Shown piece after piece: positions 1 through 16,914 of a stretch of DNA of 64,000 nucleotides (the first letter of the stretch is position 1; every line of letters begins with the position of its first letter). The notes below the pieces were generated by a model, which saw only the letters and a program-made list of their open reading frames with translations, ran no database searches and was not told the DNA's origin. This stretch comes from Hericium rajendrae (lineage: Eukaryota > Basidiomycota > Agaricomycetes > Russulales > Hericiaceae): the NCBI GenBank assembly GCA_033439255.1, contig CM065882.1:992001-1056000 (forward strand), written 5' to 3'. The position numbers and the translations under genes are program-made.

Positions 1-105
1 GACCTTGAGGAAGGACCTTCGAGCATGAGAGGGAAAAGGCGTGCATTACCAAGACCAGCCCTTCGACTGGCGTCGGATGTGATCGAGATTGAGGACTCTG
101 ACTAG
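1..105 (+). CDS. 3' end of a zinc-finger-like transposon protein (partial copy)
   Basis: This is the last 34 codons and TAG stop of a gene whose body lies outside the window. The reading frame ends in IEIEDSD-stop and is the reverse complement of 26769-26873, the 3' end of the gene at 28058-26769. Position x here corresponds to 26874-x, and I saw no mismatch. It is therefore a second, oppositely oriented copy of the same transposon gene. No function can be assigned to this tail: it is basic and then acidic, with no recognised domain. Confidence 0.75.
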   Translation, partial: DLEEGPSSMRGKRRALPRPALRLASDVIEIEDSD

Positions 106-800
106 GTCAGTGTCATCTTTCATCTTTTCGTGGTGTTATGTGTTGCTCATCGTGTTGCCGATCAGCTATAGGTCTAGTATTGCTGTGCGGAAAAGCTTGA
201 TGACTACTTCACTGTAGATGACTACATAGATTTGACTATTTGTGACGACTTGTTGGTAGGACTGTTTGGTGATAGCTTATACAAAGGCGACTGTTTCAGT
301 GAGACTTGCTTGTTTCCAGTGTCGACTAATCGGTATGACTAGTTGGTGATGGCTTATTGGTATGACTATTTCCGTCATGTACTCATCGCTATCCTTGACT
401 AATTCAGAGCGACTGTATCTGGTGGACCATTGCATACATACTTGTTGAGCAGCAACTAAGTCAACCGACTATATGATGTGACTTGTTTCGCGACTGGAGA
501 TGATGACTAGCTAACTGACTGCATGCAAGCAGCATTGGCCACTTTGTGTTCACTGTATGAGTGGACTACTTGACCGACTTCTTGACCGACTTCTTGACCG
601 ACTACCATGACTGACTACTTGACTGACTATTTATTACATTAATATACTGCTGTACTACCTGGGATTCTCTTCGATTGAATGACTAAATTATCTGACTTAA
701 AATATGACTGCAAGCCTGACTAGATTCAGTCATATGACTGATTAAGGCTAAGGGTGACTAGATAGTCAAGGATCTTAAGCAAATTCTATTACATCGGCTC
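106..800. repeat. Transposon terminal region with TAGTC/GACTA motif array (copy 1)
   Basis: Non-coding end of a large transposon. The pentamer GACTA (TAGTC on the other strand) recurs more than 20 times in about 690 bp, including a short CTTGACCGACTT tandem near 570-600. The block is an exact inverted copy of 26074-26768. Identity stops at 800: the next base is A here and G in the other copy, so GGCTC at 796-800 marks the element terminus (GAGCC read inward). The motif array resembles subterminal transposase-binding repeats, but binding is inferred. Confidence 0.8.
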
Positions 801-817
801 ATCCATGAAGATATAAA

Positions 818-3800
818 TCAGTACCCTGACGGTCGAGCGTCTGATTTGGAGGTATCGTATGCCCTGATAAGTCTCGATTGGTCTTGCCGCGCCGGATTCT
901 CCGTCTGACTGAAAGCAAAACCACGATTCCGTCGCATGCGTTGCACCGCACGTACTTTCTTGATTGCTTTCTGGAATCTGAAAGTGCCATCATCAGAGGA
1001 GGAAAGGCACAATATGCATTCACACTTACTGTTCTTGCCGTGGCCGATAATCCGGAATATTATACTTTTGGATTTCCTGGGCAATATGGTAGGATGCTGG
1101 CATATACGTACGCTTGTAGCTGAGCAAACATCGTTCAGTAAACGAGCATTGGACGGCACAGAAAGGGTACTTACTATTTCCAGACAAAATCTCGACAGAG
1201 ACAGAAAATAGGCACGAGAATAAGCATGAAGTAGAAGACCCCGTTAGTCCACAGGTGCGTGACGAGGCCTTGGTACTCCCGGGAAAAGCCAATGGCCGGG
1301 GCAACAACAGCATATAGAGGAAGGAAGAGCATAGTGAATACGAAGGAGCCGGGGATGGCTGATTGGAGTGAAGTTAGGATGCTCTCAGCAATGTAGTGAG
1401 GAATGAAACTGACCTGCGACAGTATATTTGGTCCAGAGACTACGACATATCAGATGAATTGGATATCTCGTTATCAATAATCGCACTCACTCAGACACCA
1501 AGGCAGCCTTGCCGAGAACTGTCAGCAGCACTGCGAGGTACAACATAGTTCCCCAAAACCAATGTCCTGAGTCCAGCCCGGAAGATTGCTTGAGATCGCC
1601 CCAGAACAAGATCACAGAAAATCCAAAGAGAATCTGGGATGAATGTCAGAACGCGCAAACATTCGAACTGCTTTATGTGATGACGCACAATACTATGATA
1701 GAGCGCGTTTGCAACCCATAGCCAAAACGCAGTCTTTGTGAAGAAAGCATTTTTCTGGCCAAGCATGTAGAGCTGAGGATAGCGATCAAGAATGCGAGCG
1801 GAGACAAACTGATCGAAGACACCGATGACAAGAGGAGGAAGGAGGGTGAACACAACGTTATACAATGACAACGTCCATGACTCGTAGGCAATCTGTCCGG
1901 AGAAGTTATTGAAGAAAGAGTACTGAATACGACAAGTCAGACAAGTCTCAAGATATGCATCATTGAGGGACTCACCCAAAATTGCGTCATGTATAGTACG
2001 ATGTTCTTATAGAAAGAAACTGCATAATGAATAAAGAAATAAGTAATCCACATATAGGACGAGCTGCAGTGTTACTTACAAAGCAACATCTTGGACAAGC
2101 GTTGATAGCTCCAAGACCCATGTACGAGCAGCAATTTCTTCAAGTACCTGAACTGAGAAATGGCGACATCGGAAGAGCGCGCAGCTTGTAGGCCCTGGAA
2201 AGAACGTCAAATCATGGCCACGGCATGTCTTAGCGCAGTGCGTACCTCAACTCCAGAGATGCCAACGCCAACATGCGCAGCCTGAATCATGCTGACATCG
2301 TTAGCACCATCTCCAATCGCTAAGAGGATGGATTTCTGGTTCTTCTTGACGAGCTTTACAACTAAAGCTTTTTGCAATGGCGATACGCGACCTACAGACG
2401 GATGAGTTCTCGTGGTTCAACTGAAACGCGAGAACTTACAGCAGATGACGGCCTTGCACAAGATTGCAAGCTCCAAAAACATTTTTGAGAGCTCCTTCTC
2501 GAGGGCGAAACCGAGACTCTTCCCGTCTGTAATGCAGATCAGGTCAGCATCTTATGCGGTAGCCCGAATGAGTGGCATGTACCAATGATCAGAGCGAGGT
2601 CTTCCAATTCACCCGTGCTTTGCTGATTTTTGATGGCAGTGAGGCGTCGGTCAAGGTATTCTTTAGTGTCGTGCAACGTTTCCTCGTTGATAATAACCTG
2701 AGATGACCGGTATCAGCGAGCAGCCAATGTATTAAAAATGATACTGTACCAAATTCATAGATTCAGTAATTAGGCGACATGACATGCCTATATTGATGGC
2801 GGTCTCTTGTCGATCGCCGGTCAACACCCAGACCTGGAAAAGGTCAATATTTTGGCACAGTATGCATGATGTAATCTGAGCGCACCTTAATTCCAGCGGT
2901 CTGGAGAGTATGAATGGTATCTGGCACTCCCTCTTGCAGCTTGTCCTCAACGGCAGTGGCTCCAAGTAGGAACATATCCTTCTCGATGATTTCCGCGGCC
3001 TTATCCAACGCCTCCCCTCGCCCGTTGATCGTGGCTGCTGCTTGGTCGTAAATTGTCACCCATTGACGGTATTCTGGATCAGGGATATCTCGATATGCAA
3101 TGCATAAAGTGCGAAGTCCGTCTGTAGCATAGTCCTGAAGTCTTTGACATTACACCACACCAAAGTAGACTGAATGAAGCACACTCACCTCGAGATGGCT
3201 GAAGGTCTTATCTGTGTAGGGTTGATTCTTGCTGAGCCGCTCCAGAATTACGTTGTCTGCGCCCTTGCAGTACAGCTTGATCTTCCCATCAGGACCGCGT
3301 ATGACTGTCGACATTCTTTTCCGCGTCGAATTGAACTCTAGGACATTCAGAATCTCGAACTCCTGAGACTCGCCAAGGACATTCACAAAGACTGATCTCG
3401 GTTTCCGCGTCTGCAGTTGAGACAATAAGTAAGCAATCTACGTCGTCTCATCGGCCAGTGATCTCAACGCACATGGAACTGGAATCCAAGGAGCTCCGCG
3501 CCTGCTACGAGAGCAGCCTCATCAGGGCTACTGGCCTGATAGTGCATCTTACCCTCCTTCACCTCCGGGATGACAGTATGACAAACCGCAAGAAGTGTCA
3601 AGAATTCCCGAAGCACCTCTCTTTCAGTGGCGTCTGCACCGGTAGATGAAGGCTTGTCCAGGAAGGGATTCGCAGAGCCACCTTCAAGAATTGCGCGCAT
3701 CTCTTTGAATGTGCGCCATGGCTCCTTCCCATCCTCGGTTTCCCCGCGCTGCGACTCATCTACCTCAGCTGCATATGCAAAACCAGCAACAGAGCAGCAC

Positions 3801-5821
3801 CGGAACTCCATCTCATTCCGAGTCAATGTGCCCGTCTTGTCGGAGAAAACATATTCTACTTGACCCAGTTCCTCAACAAGGGACGACGTACGACAGAGCG
3901 CAGGTGTGTCCGTCTTGGCGTAGTACATGTCAAGATCGGAATTGATTAATTGCGCTTGTTGAAACTTGACGACTTCCATGGTGACGATGAGGGAGATCGG
4001 AATCAAATTGTTGTAGAGAATGATGAATGTCAGGATATCTAATCGCAATAATGAATGGAGGGTGCACTTTGACGTTAGAGAATGTCGGGACGGACCTTCT
4101 ACAAAGCCCTTCGCTACGAAAGGAAACGATAATGGTAAGTATGAGTATCATCGCAGCAGCGCGGAGCGTACCTCTTCCAGAAAGTGAAGTACTCTCCAAG
4201 AGATACCATTGCCTATCCGCGAAGAACCACTGTAGAAGCTGGTGAGATTTAAGCGAGAAGTAACCGATAGTATACGGACCGTACGAATGCTGCTGCCGAT
4301 GGTTGAGCCGATGGACAGAGCCAGCAGAAACATGAACAAGAATACGATATGCGTGTTGACTTGACGCTCTACAGCAGTGCGCTTGATTGGTGCAGCTCTG
4401 ACGTAGAAATGGATCGACTTCCAAGAACTAATAAATGAAGAAGCGACAGGAACTCACGTTGCATTCCGCATCAGCTTTGTCTCATGACCTGTAAATACCA
4501 CGAATCCGTAAGACCAAGGCGTATTCCGTATCTGCGCACCCCGAAGCAGAAGCTGGTCCGGTCCAAGCGGAATCTGTTTTGGGATGCCGTGCTCAGTCAT
4601 GAGGTCAACTGTTCCTTCGTAAGTATATAAGGAATTGTTGGGCTGCTCAGAGCGGAGGGAACCACGCAAAGCATTGACGAGATGTGGTGCAGTGAGAGAT
4701 GAGGTTTGTGGGGAGGCTTGCTTGATTTTCAGATTCGTTTCGCTTAGATGGAATTCCCGACCAGATCAACGCTCAGTTAAAGAAGACGGGGAATTCAAAA
4801 CATACCCATCAAGATTAGATGTCTCAATATAGCAAAACCCTTCTGGCTCGCTGGAGGATAGAAGGATGAGGTCAGCCGGGGTGAAATCATTGTTTTCAAG
4901 CCGGACAACGTCGCCGACTTTGATGTCCTTCCATTTCGTAAGAGTGAAAGAGCCAGCGTCATTAAGAACTTTAGCGAGACGAGCATTGAGTTCAGAGTCG
5001 GATTGATATCGTTTCTACGGATTCGTGGTTATAGAAGAAGAAAGAATAGATAGACCGGAAACTCACAAGATCTTCCTCAACTTCTTTGAACGCGGAAGCC
5101 AGCAAGACACCGGCAAGAGGTGCGATAGTCGTCCATTTATTGGTTGGAGATACGCCGGGTATCTGTTGTATGCAAGCAGTGAAAAGGAAGAAAAGATTGG
5201 CGTATTTTGAGAATTGCTCTGCAGGATACGTGCTAAGTCGGGGTAACCATGCCGAGAGAACGAATACGCACCATAGAGGAACTTAGGCACGAAAGTAACA
5301 AGATTGTACTTGGTGGTCGATACATAGTTGGACAGGTAGTCGGAGTTTGCTTCAGGACTGTTGAATGCAATGATGCGTTCGCCAACCAATTCCTGCTCCT
5401 TCGCCCAAGGCCATTTCCATTTCGCCTTTCGCACTCGGCCCAAGATCCCCTTCCTCTTCTGCGCAGGTCGCAAGGGCTGTTGCGACGGAAGCTTAGGCAA
5501 CCGCACATCCTCATCGTCGAAACTCCAGCCTTGTGGGATGCCATCGGTGGGAAGGGAGAGTTTGGAGGATCCGGCCGGGGGCGCAGCATTAGCGGTCAAA
5601 TGAAGACCGCTCTCCTTGCTCTGCATGGGGGGAAGTGGTCCAAATGCCGAGTCAGGGACGTCGTCATCGTCATCGAAGAAAGGATCCAAGGGTTGCGGGG
5701 AGACATGTTGGCCATAAGGTGAGTTAGCAGGAGGGTAACCGTTGTTAGCAGGCTGGTACCGGTTCGAATGGCTGAGCGCCGGATTGGCCTGAGAGACAAG
5801 ACGAACAAAGTCGTCGCTCAT
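818..5821 (-). CDS. DRS2: P4-type phospholipid-transporting ATPase (flippase, DRS2 family)
   Basis: Complete multi-exon P4-ATPase. Known role of the family: it flips aminophospholipids from the lumenal/outer to the cytosolic leaflet at the trans-Golgi and endosomes, usually with a CDC50 partner. Visible parts in order: an acidic, proline-rich cytosolic N-terminus from MSDDFV; the flippase exon after KFLY; the actuator region; the phosphorylation site [10 protein letters not shown] near 3840; the KGAD nucleotide-binding segment near 3270; TGDR near 2815; GDGANDV near 2310; then the C-terminal membrane segments and a basic [13 protein letters not shown] tail typical of DRS2. About 15 exons with GT-AG introns near 50 nt. 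I chose 5821 as the start because the longer frame upstream begins only with GTG. The last residues ([11 protein letters not shown]) differ from the usual DRS2 end, and the stop lies only 17 bp from a transposon terminus, so the original 3' end may have been altered. Confidence 0.93.
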
Positions 5822-7036
5822 CGCAGACAGCGTGAACGACGGAAAGGATGAGGAGCGGTCAAGCTGCACGGCAGCGACAACTAGGGTAACGGGATGCGAC
5901 AGTTGCGACTAGCGCCCGAAGCCTGGCTGCGCACAGCGGTCACGTGGTCATTCATTCCATTAACGTGGCAACTGCAGCTCTGAGCAAGACTCTCTGTGTC
6001 GATGGGCAACCTTTTTTTGCAACATACAATGGCCAGACATGTGTAGTTCAACTGGAGCAAGGGAGTTCTGCAAAAATGATAGTGTTAAGAGGCATGTAAA
6101 TTTTGACCTTTTAAGTTGATCAGAAGCAATTAAATTTAACACATATTACTAGAGCTCAGCCTCATCCTTGTAGACACACTGCTTAGGACTCATTACAGGA
6201 CTCTACTTTTATAAGGGTGAGACATTTCCTTATCTCTCATAACATATGCCATTATTGCACTGCTTTTTTTTATATAGTATAATATATATATACAAACAAA
6301 GATCAATTTAATGTGACTATATCTTAGCTACACAACAAAGTTCTATTTAGTAAGATGAAGAAATTGCATTGCAAATTACAGTCAAAAGGACACTCAAAAG
6401 CTAATTAGCTCTATAAAATGCTGTGACTAGTCAAATTGAGATATGAACCTAAAAATATAACAAAAAATAAGTCAGGATCTATTTGAAAGGCTAATAATGT
6501 TTATAGTTAAGTACTAGTAATTATGATCTAAAAAGGCTAGCATTGTTTTAAGACAACTATCAAGAGATGCAAATATGCACTTATATGACCTTTGAGCTAG
6601 TAGCAATTGTGATTCATAAGACTATGATATATGCTCACCTGAGGAACAATAGTGCTTTCTTTTTCAATCTTATATTATATTGACATAAAGCTTTTATGAG
6701 TCTTTTTTTTTTTTTTCATATATGACTTTGACACTTTTACAGTGTCTTACATAGCAGTTAGTGGATTTTGATAGATTATCATGCAGTTAACCAAATTTTG
6801 ATAATTTAGTCCAGACCACTAAAGTAGTGCATTGAAAATATGATCTTTTGACCATCTGAAGTTGATGAGAAGTGTTGCATGATTTGATGGCTGAAGCACA
6901 GGACTCCAGTTTTGTACAGCATTATACAAGCTTCCATAGCCAGTATGGGCAGCACCTATGGTCTTTCCGATCCTTTGATTGACAATCCTGCCGAACAACA
7001 AGTCAGCCAGGTGCCATAGACATGAATACAAGGAGC
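5822..7036. other. Intergenic, AT-rich stretch with no supported gene
   Basis: The first ~130 bp is the flippase 5' leader and promoter. From about 6100 to 6800 the DNA becomes very AT-rich, with poly-T runs (6264-6273, 6704-6717) and a TATA-type tract near 6277-6292. Short minus-strand frames at 6819-7058 show no domain. Base composition differs sharply from the flanking genes, which suggests decayed transposon DNA, but I found no terminal repeats. Confidence 0.5.
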
Positions 7037-7420
7037 TCACTCTGGAAAAATAAGACACGATTTTGCACCTCGAGCAGCACAGTCTTCCTTCATTTTGCTT
7101 AGAGCAACATTGGGAAGAGATAAGCTCCTGTTTCCAATGACGCCAGAAGATTCGTGTGCATGTCCTTCAACTCGTGTTTGTGGAGATTTGTGGAGAAGAT
7201 GATTAAGTTCTTCAGTCAATTGATCATAATTGCCAGGGGCTTTTTCGACATCCTGTGATTGCAGACTAGAATCACGACACTGTATGCCAAAAAGATCGGC
7301 GCGAATGAAAGCGACGAGACTCCTCCTTTTTTCATTCGAGTTGTCATGCGAGACAACTCAATGTCGAGCTGGTGCAACTTGTCAATGGTATACGACATGA
7401 TAGGAGGAGAGGAGGACAAA
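7037..7420 (-). CDS. Uncharacterised small ORFs, possibly one gene with a frameshift
   Basis: Two overlapping minus-strand frames. The first starts with MSYTIDKLHQLDIEL near 7395. The second runs through DLFGIQC...LTEELNHLLHK and ends in KSCLIFPE-stop at 7037. I could not join them with a canonical GT-AG intron, so this is either a frameshifted remnant or two chance frames. No known domain is recognised. It lies downstream of the IFA38-like gene in the same orientation. Treat as doubtful. Confidence 0.25.
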
Positions 7421-7762
7421 GAAGTCGAACGTTACTCGAACACGCGGACTTCCTCAGTCCTCATGGTCTTAACGCCTCGACAGAGCGCTCAGCGAGCGCT
7501 CGGCATATCGAACCTACCTGGGTTAGGTTATTCTGTCATAGGCGAAAGCTGCAAATATTCAATATTTCGTTAGAAGTACGAAAACATCAGACATCTTGAA
7601 CCTCATTTATGTAACTGCCAACGTATAAAAAAAATGCAGACTGGTCGACAGTCTGCGAACCGCACAGCTGGAAAATTAGCAACATCACAATATGATATTT
7701 AGGGCGCGCCTGAACCAACGCATTTATCATAGAGGCATGCACACAAGTTGGCTGGATAGCAG

Positions 7763-9164
7763 CTACGCCTTTTTCGCCTGCCGTTCCCTTTTTCGCAGCG
7801 CTCGCTTTCGAATATCTTTGTGCAGCATGTGCTCGTACGCAACGACCAGAGATTCGGGAACGCTGTGCATGACATAGTCCAGAAGGGCATGGCTCCAGTA
7901 AGGCGCAAAGTTGCCAGGGCGAATGGTGGATAGGACGGTGCAGACATAATTGCGAGGTAAGGGTATGAGTGCAGAAGGACGGCGGATTTTGGACATGGCA
8001 GAGACCTGTGTGAATTGAAACAATGTAGTGGTGTATCGCAAGCAGTAAACATAAAATTACGCACCACGAAGTACGTGTTGGCGTGTTCAACGGTGATGCC
8101 CTTCGGTTTCAGCTCTGTGGCCAGGGCTGCGGAGAAAGTAGCAAGGAATGCTTTCGAGGCGGAGTAAGTGGCGAGCATGGGGGCAGGTGCTGCCCCCGCA
8201 AAGGAGCCCATGTTCAGAATGAGACCGCGACGGCTAAGAATGCTACTGTCAGCGACGTAAGAGGCATAGAATGTATCGGAAACTAACCGAGAAACCATTC
8301 CTGGAACGATAAGTTCAGTCATGCGCACTGATGCATTGACGTTTATCGCAAGAATGTCATGAATTTCATCGGACGGGGTATCAACGAAATCGGTAGGCAT
8401 GTCATGCGATCTGCCTACATTATTCACTGCAGGAGAAACCATGTAAATGAGCAAGAGCAGAACACTGCGACCAGAATAACGCACCCAGAATGCCGACGTC
8501 GATGTTTTGCAGCTTCAAAGCAAGTGATTTGTAGGCGCTGTCATCGGCATGGGCGAAGTCGATGATGAACGTGTCTGTCTGAATGTCACCGCCTACTTTT
8601 TCCCCTGAGAAAGAATGATGGTCAGACTAGAGCAATACAACAACTTTGGGACGCACGAATCTCTAGTGCCACCGATGACAGCTTCTCGGGTTTACGGGCT
8701 GCAAGCAGAATGTTGAAGCCTGCCTTCGCAAGCTGCATAGCAAATTCACGACCGATGCCATCGGAGGCTCCCGTCACCACTAAAGATAACAGATCATGAA
8801 CAGAGAATCAAATGACGATGTCGAAAAAGTACTTACCTGCCCACGAGCCCTTCTTCGCGCCAAACTTTCTGAGCTATTCGTAGCACTCCCATGAGCACAT
8901 GTCGACGAAAGATTGTAGCAATTGCTCACGTTTACTCCTGGGAGGATGAACGCACGTAGGAGGAGGCGAGAGAATGACCAAAGCGCAGAAGCAGCTGTGA
9001 ATGCGCCTAGAGTGAACAGAGCGAGAAAGAGCGGAGAGCGCGTGTTGGCTATGCGTAGGGGCGAGTCCTCAGTTTTGAAGACATGAGCATGGACCAGTCA
9101 ACATACCTTCGTTTCGCATGGACTGGAGAACGCCTCTAACATCTAGGTGCAGCGCTGGTATCAT
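7763..9164 (-). CDS. IFA38: Very-long-chain 3-oxoacyl-CoA reductase (IFA38/HSD17B12 family)
   Basis: Short-chain dehydrogenase, about 340 residues in 5-6 exons. Family role: NADPH-dependent reduction of 3-ketoacyl-CoA in the endoplasmic-reticulum fatty acid elongation cycle that feeds sphingolipid synthesis. Visible evidence: an N-terminal hydrophobic segment ([18 protein letters not shown]); then [12 protein letters not shown] leading into the Rossmann motif TGASDGIG near 8780; NNVG near 8425; the catalytic serine region NMGSFAG and the active-site YSASK near 8165; and a lysine-rich cytosolic tail (RERQAKKA). The start at 9164 opens a short first exon ([11 protein letters not shown]). It is divergent from PEX1 with 230 bp between the two starts. 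Family assignment is firm; the substrate is inferred from the family. Confidence 0.88.
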
Positions 9165-9394
9165 GGTGTTGGCCATCCTGACGCGTGCAGTCGTGGGCGT
9201 CGACACTTATGGCCTCGGACGCTGGGAGCCAGGTATGGTAGTATGGTGCCTGTCACCGAGCAGAAGATTATGTAAAACGGTCCCCGGAAGCTGGAAGGAG
9301 ACAAGGTATGAAGTGAACATCCGCATGTGAAAGCCGTTGTCACCAATAAATAACATATTCAAAACGCGCTTCCAAGCTCGAACGAACGAGCGGA
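9165..9394. promoter_or_regulatory. Shared divergent promoter interval between IFA38 and PEX1
   Basis: Only 230 bp separate the two start codons, which point away from each other, so both promoters and 5' leaders must lie here. No TATA box or palindromic operator stands out. The assignment rests on gene arrangement alone. Confidence 0.4.
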
Positions 9395-13568
<4,174 letters not shown>

Positions 13569-13603
13569 TTACATAGTGTGGTATTACGCATCATGATATG
13601 CTG

Positions 13604-16600
13604 CTACAGCTTTACCAGTGCCTTCATAGCGTTAGCAATGGCAAAACTCGACCGTGCCATGACCTGTCGCGATTCCTTCGTGACCTCCGGGAGAGCCTGC
13701 TCCTCACTCAAGATATTGGCGTGGTCGCTGAGTTCGTGAAGAAGATCGTTGCCCTGCTTGGCGGCAGCAGGCGGCAGGTTGTCGTGACAGACTGCGACGA
13801 TGCTGGATACGATCGTGATGATCTGCGTCACGTTCTCGTTCAGTGTTGGCGACGGAGTTGGACTGCGGACACCGGACAGCACTAGCTGTATGGCGTAGAG
13901 GATGGAGTCGTTCTGTGCCTCGAGGTACGGCTGTGATCATCCTGGTGAGATATTTTGACGTAGTGCAGAACGAGACGGCCTACCTTGAGCTCTGCCCACG
14001 CATCCTCTGTGCCCTCGACGATAGCAGAATCATCGCTCGTCACACCACCCGTGTTATTAGTTGGCACCTGGTCAAATATTGGCGCCGGAGAGCTAGCTTG
14101 AGAGCTAGACGCATCTGAAGTATGTCTATACCTCTCTTCAGATGTTCGTCCTAGAAAATTACGAGCCGGCGGAGAAGTGGGCGGATCTGGGGGCCGCTGC
14201 GAGGCTGTTGGTGGTGTTCTGCGCGAGAGGAGCGACGACTCGCTGGGCCCGCGTTGATGCACCGGCGGCCGTGTGTCTTCAGCTGACCGGAAGGACGACC
14301 CAATGCCGTTGCCCGTAGGCATCATCGACGACGCGAACTGTTCCTGTTCTGCCTTCGTCGCCTTGCGCACGAAGATGGTACGCCCGATCTCGGTCACGGC
14401 GGCCGATACGTGGCTGGCGGCGGCGTCGAGCAGACTGACGGGCGACAGGCCGGAGCTGGTGGCGTGTGTCTTGGATGCGACGACCAGGTTGCTGAGTGTC
14501 GCGTCGGCGCGCTCGCGCAGGGAGCTCAACGCTTCCGGATCGACTTCTGACCTGTCACGCCGTGGGCGTCGTTCGTAAGCGCGGACGTCGTCGATGATGG
14601 CGGTCACTGCGTTCACGACAGCTTTCATAGGTGTGAGAACGCGGGTCGGGGCATTGGAGCGGCCGGCAGTGAGGAGGTTGTCGATGGCAGATAGGAAGGC
14701 GGTGACATGAACGTCGAGGACACCGCCTTCCTGCGACATGGGAAGCTGCTCTTCGAACTTCGGAGTCTGTAAGAACAGCTGAGACGTTGCTGTAGACAGC
14801 GAGGTCAGAGTAATGACATTGCGATGGAGTCCTATACGCACCTCTGGAGCTTCGCAGCTCTGTCTTTGCCTGTTCATATTTACGTTTGTACTCTTTGAGC
14901 TGAGTATCGAGATCGCGAATGACGACGAGGTCTGAGTCCTTTGAGGTCATCAACTCGTCATTCCGGCGCGACAGGTCGGAAACCTCCGCCAGGAGACCCT
15001 CCATGTCGGAACGCAACTGTTCGACGATGTCACCATTGGCCTGAAGGCAGATTTAGCACGATCCGACTATGTAGAAACACGTGGCCTACCCCGCCAAATC
15101 CAGCAGCACGTTCTTCCTCCAAGCGTTCACAGCGCTCTCGGAGAATCTGTAATTCTTCCTCATCTTCGCGAGCTCGACGAGCCTCGCGGTCCCGAGTGCG
15201 CTCGCCATCGTCCTTCATTTCCTCGAGCTCTTTCTGCATCGCGATCATCTGCGCGCTCTGCTCTTCTGCTCGCTGAGAGGATCGGTAAGAGGATGCTGCA
15301 GGATACTCAAGACACTGCTCACCTGTCTCAGCTGCTGCAGCTCCTCCTCCAGCTGCCTGACGCGCTGGTCACTCTGCTGCTCTCGCTCTGTTGCATCTCC
15401 AGCCTCCCGCTCCAGACCTGTGATCTTGCTCTGCATAGTAGCGATCCTGAACTCATATTCTCTCCTCATCCGCTCAGCCTCTTCGCCCGCAGCGACGCTC
15501 GTCCTTCCACCCTTGAGCGACCGATCCGAGGTGACCGAAGCACGACCAAACGACATCTTCTCATAGTAGTCGTCGCCGCTCCGCGTGCCACCCTCCGCGT
15601 CGTCGTCGCCGCGCCCTAATCGCCGGCTCAACGCACTCAGCCCGCCTTCGAGCTCGTCGCCGTCTCCGCCCGCCGTGCTCCCGCTCTCACGCGTCTCCCG
15701 CCCATACGGAACCTCGATATCCTCCTCCGAGATCGTGCTCTTGTTCGGGATGATCATGCCGCTGGTCGCCGTCGCGCTCTGCGCGGTCGTGGTTGTAGAG
15801 TCGGTCGCGCTTGCGATGCTCCGCCGCCCGCTGCCGTAGTCCTGCGAGCGTGCGGTTTCTTGTGAAGGACGCCGCGTTCCACCGTAGGGATCTTCACTGC
15901 CTGCACTGCGGCGGCCTGAGTTATAGTCGTCCACGCTTCGCCGGCCCTGCGGTTCGTCCGATTGGGCCGCGGGTGGAGTTGGGCCTCGTGGGTTGTTGCG
16001 GGGAGAGGTGGGGAAGTCGGGGGACGGGTAGTCATCGTAAGAAGAACCGGGAGACGTCAACGAGACATCGGAGGTCTGCACATGACATGAGCATGGTCGG
16101 TGACACTCGGGAATGAAGACGCACCTCTTCTTTGAACTCAGGGTAGCGTCGGACTAGCTCGTAGTAGACATCACTGGAGAGATCCTTGAACCGCGACGTG
16201 GGGAGCGTTGCTAGCTTCTGGCGCGCCTGGTTGCGTTTCGGATGAAAGTCATCTCGGACGGGAAGAAAGGGAACTGTGACTTGTGAGGAGAAAGATTAGG
16301 ATGGGAACAGAAGGTGCCTACTCTCGTTCTTATCAGAGTTACTTTTGCGTCGGATAAGTTCATCATAAACATCGGTCGAAAGTTCTTGGAATTGCTGGCG
16401 GGTGAGGCGGGTGAGTTTCTGCCGAGCGGTGGTGCGAGAATTGGGAGGCTCTAGATGGATGGTTCATCTCAAGACTGTTATAACTATTGAAAGAACACGC
16501 ACCCTTGGCAAGATATGACGCTAGATAGCGGTTGAGCTCCTCGAAGTGAGCACGGGCAACGAGACGGGGATCGAGGGGAGGGGCGGGGCCCTTCTCGCGG

Positions 16601-16692
16601 ATGGGGCGATATGAATCGGTGCGGTAGTTGGAGATGCCGGAGTAGGTGGTGTTGGTGGGAGAAGCAGCTCTTCCAGACTGATTTCGTCTCAT
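13604..16692 (-). CDS. SPA2: SPA2-like polarisome scaffold protein
   Basis: Large scaffold protein. In fungi SPA2 organises the polarisome at hyphal tips and sites of polarised growth, binding formin, PEA2 and MAP-kinase kinases. Visible: two N-terminal Spa2-homology repeats in separate exons (LTRLTRQQFQELSTDVYDEL near 16400 and LATLPTSRFKDLSSDVYYEL near 16200); a long low-complexity Ser/Arg/Gly-rich middle; a coiled coil of about 150 residues (MQKELEEMKDD..., near 15440-14880); and a C-terminal helical domain conserved in SPA2 proteins (14760-13604, ending ANAMKALVKL). About seven exons. The start MRRNQSGRAAS at 16692 is the first ATG ahead of the first SHD repeat. It is convergent with PEX1 and divergent from the lipase. 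Confidence 0.85.
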
Positions 16693-16914
16693 GTCTGCAG
16701 AGGGATGTCCCAGTCGGGGAGGGGTATATGAAGACGACGATCCCGTAAATTACGCTACAAGCTGGCTACTTGACTTGATCGTGCCCGCAACGCGTCGCAC
16801 GCGAGGCCGCTTTCCCACGCCACGCACACTCAATACTTGCCTGCAGGGCGCCTAGCCTTCTGCTACCCAGCCCTGTCCATAATGCCTCATTTCCCTCATC
16901 AGCCGCCTCTCCTC

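Noticed and set aside
5822-5869. N-terminal extension of the flippase to 5869
   Set aside because: That frame begins with GTG, not ATG; the ATG at 5821 gives a sensible start.
15293-16116. Plus-strand Ser/Arg/Leu-rich frames opposite SPA2
   Set aside because: Antisense shadows of the GC-rich SPA2 coding sequence.
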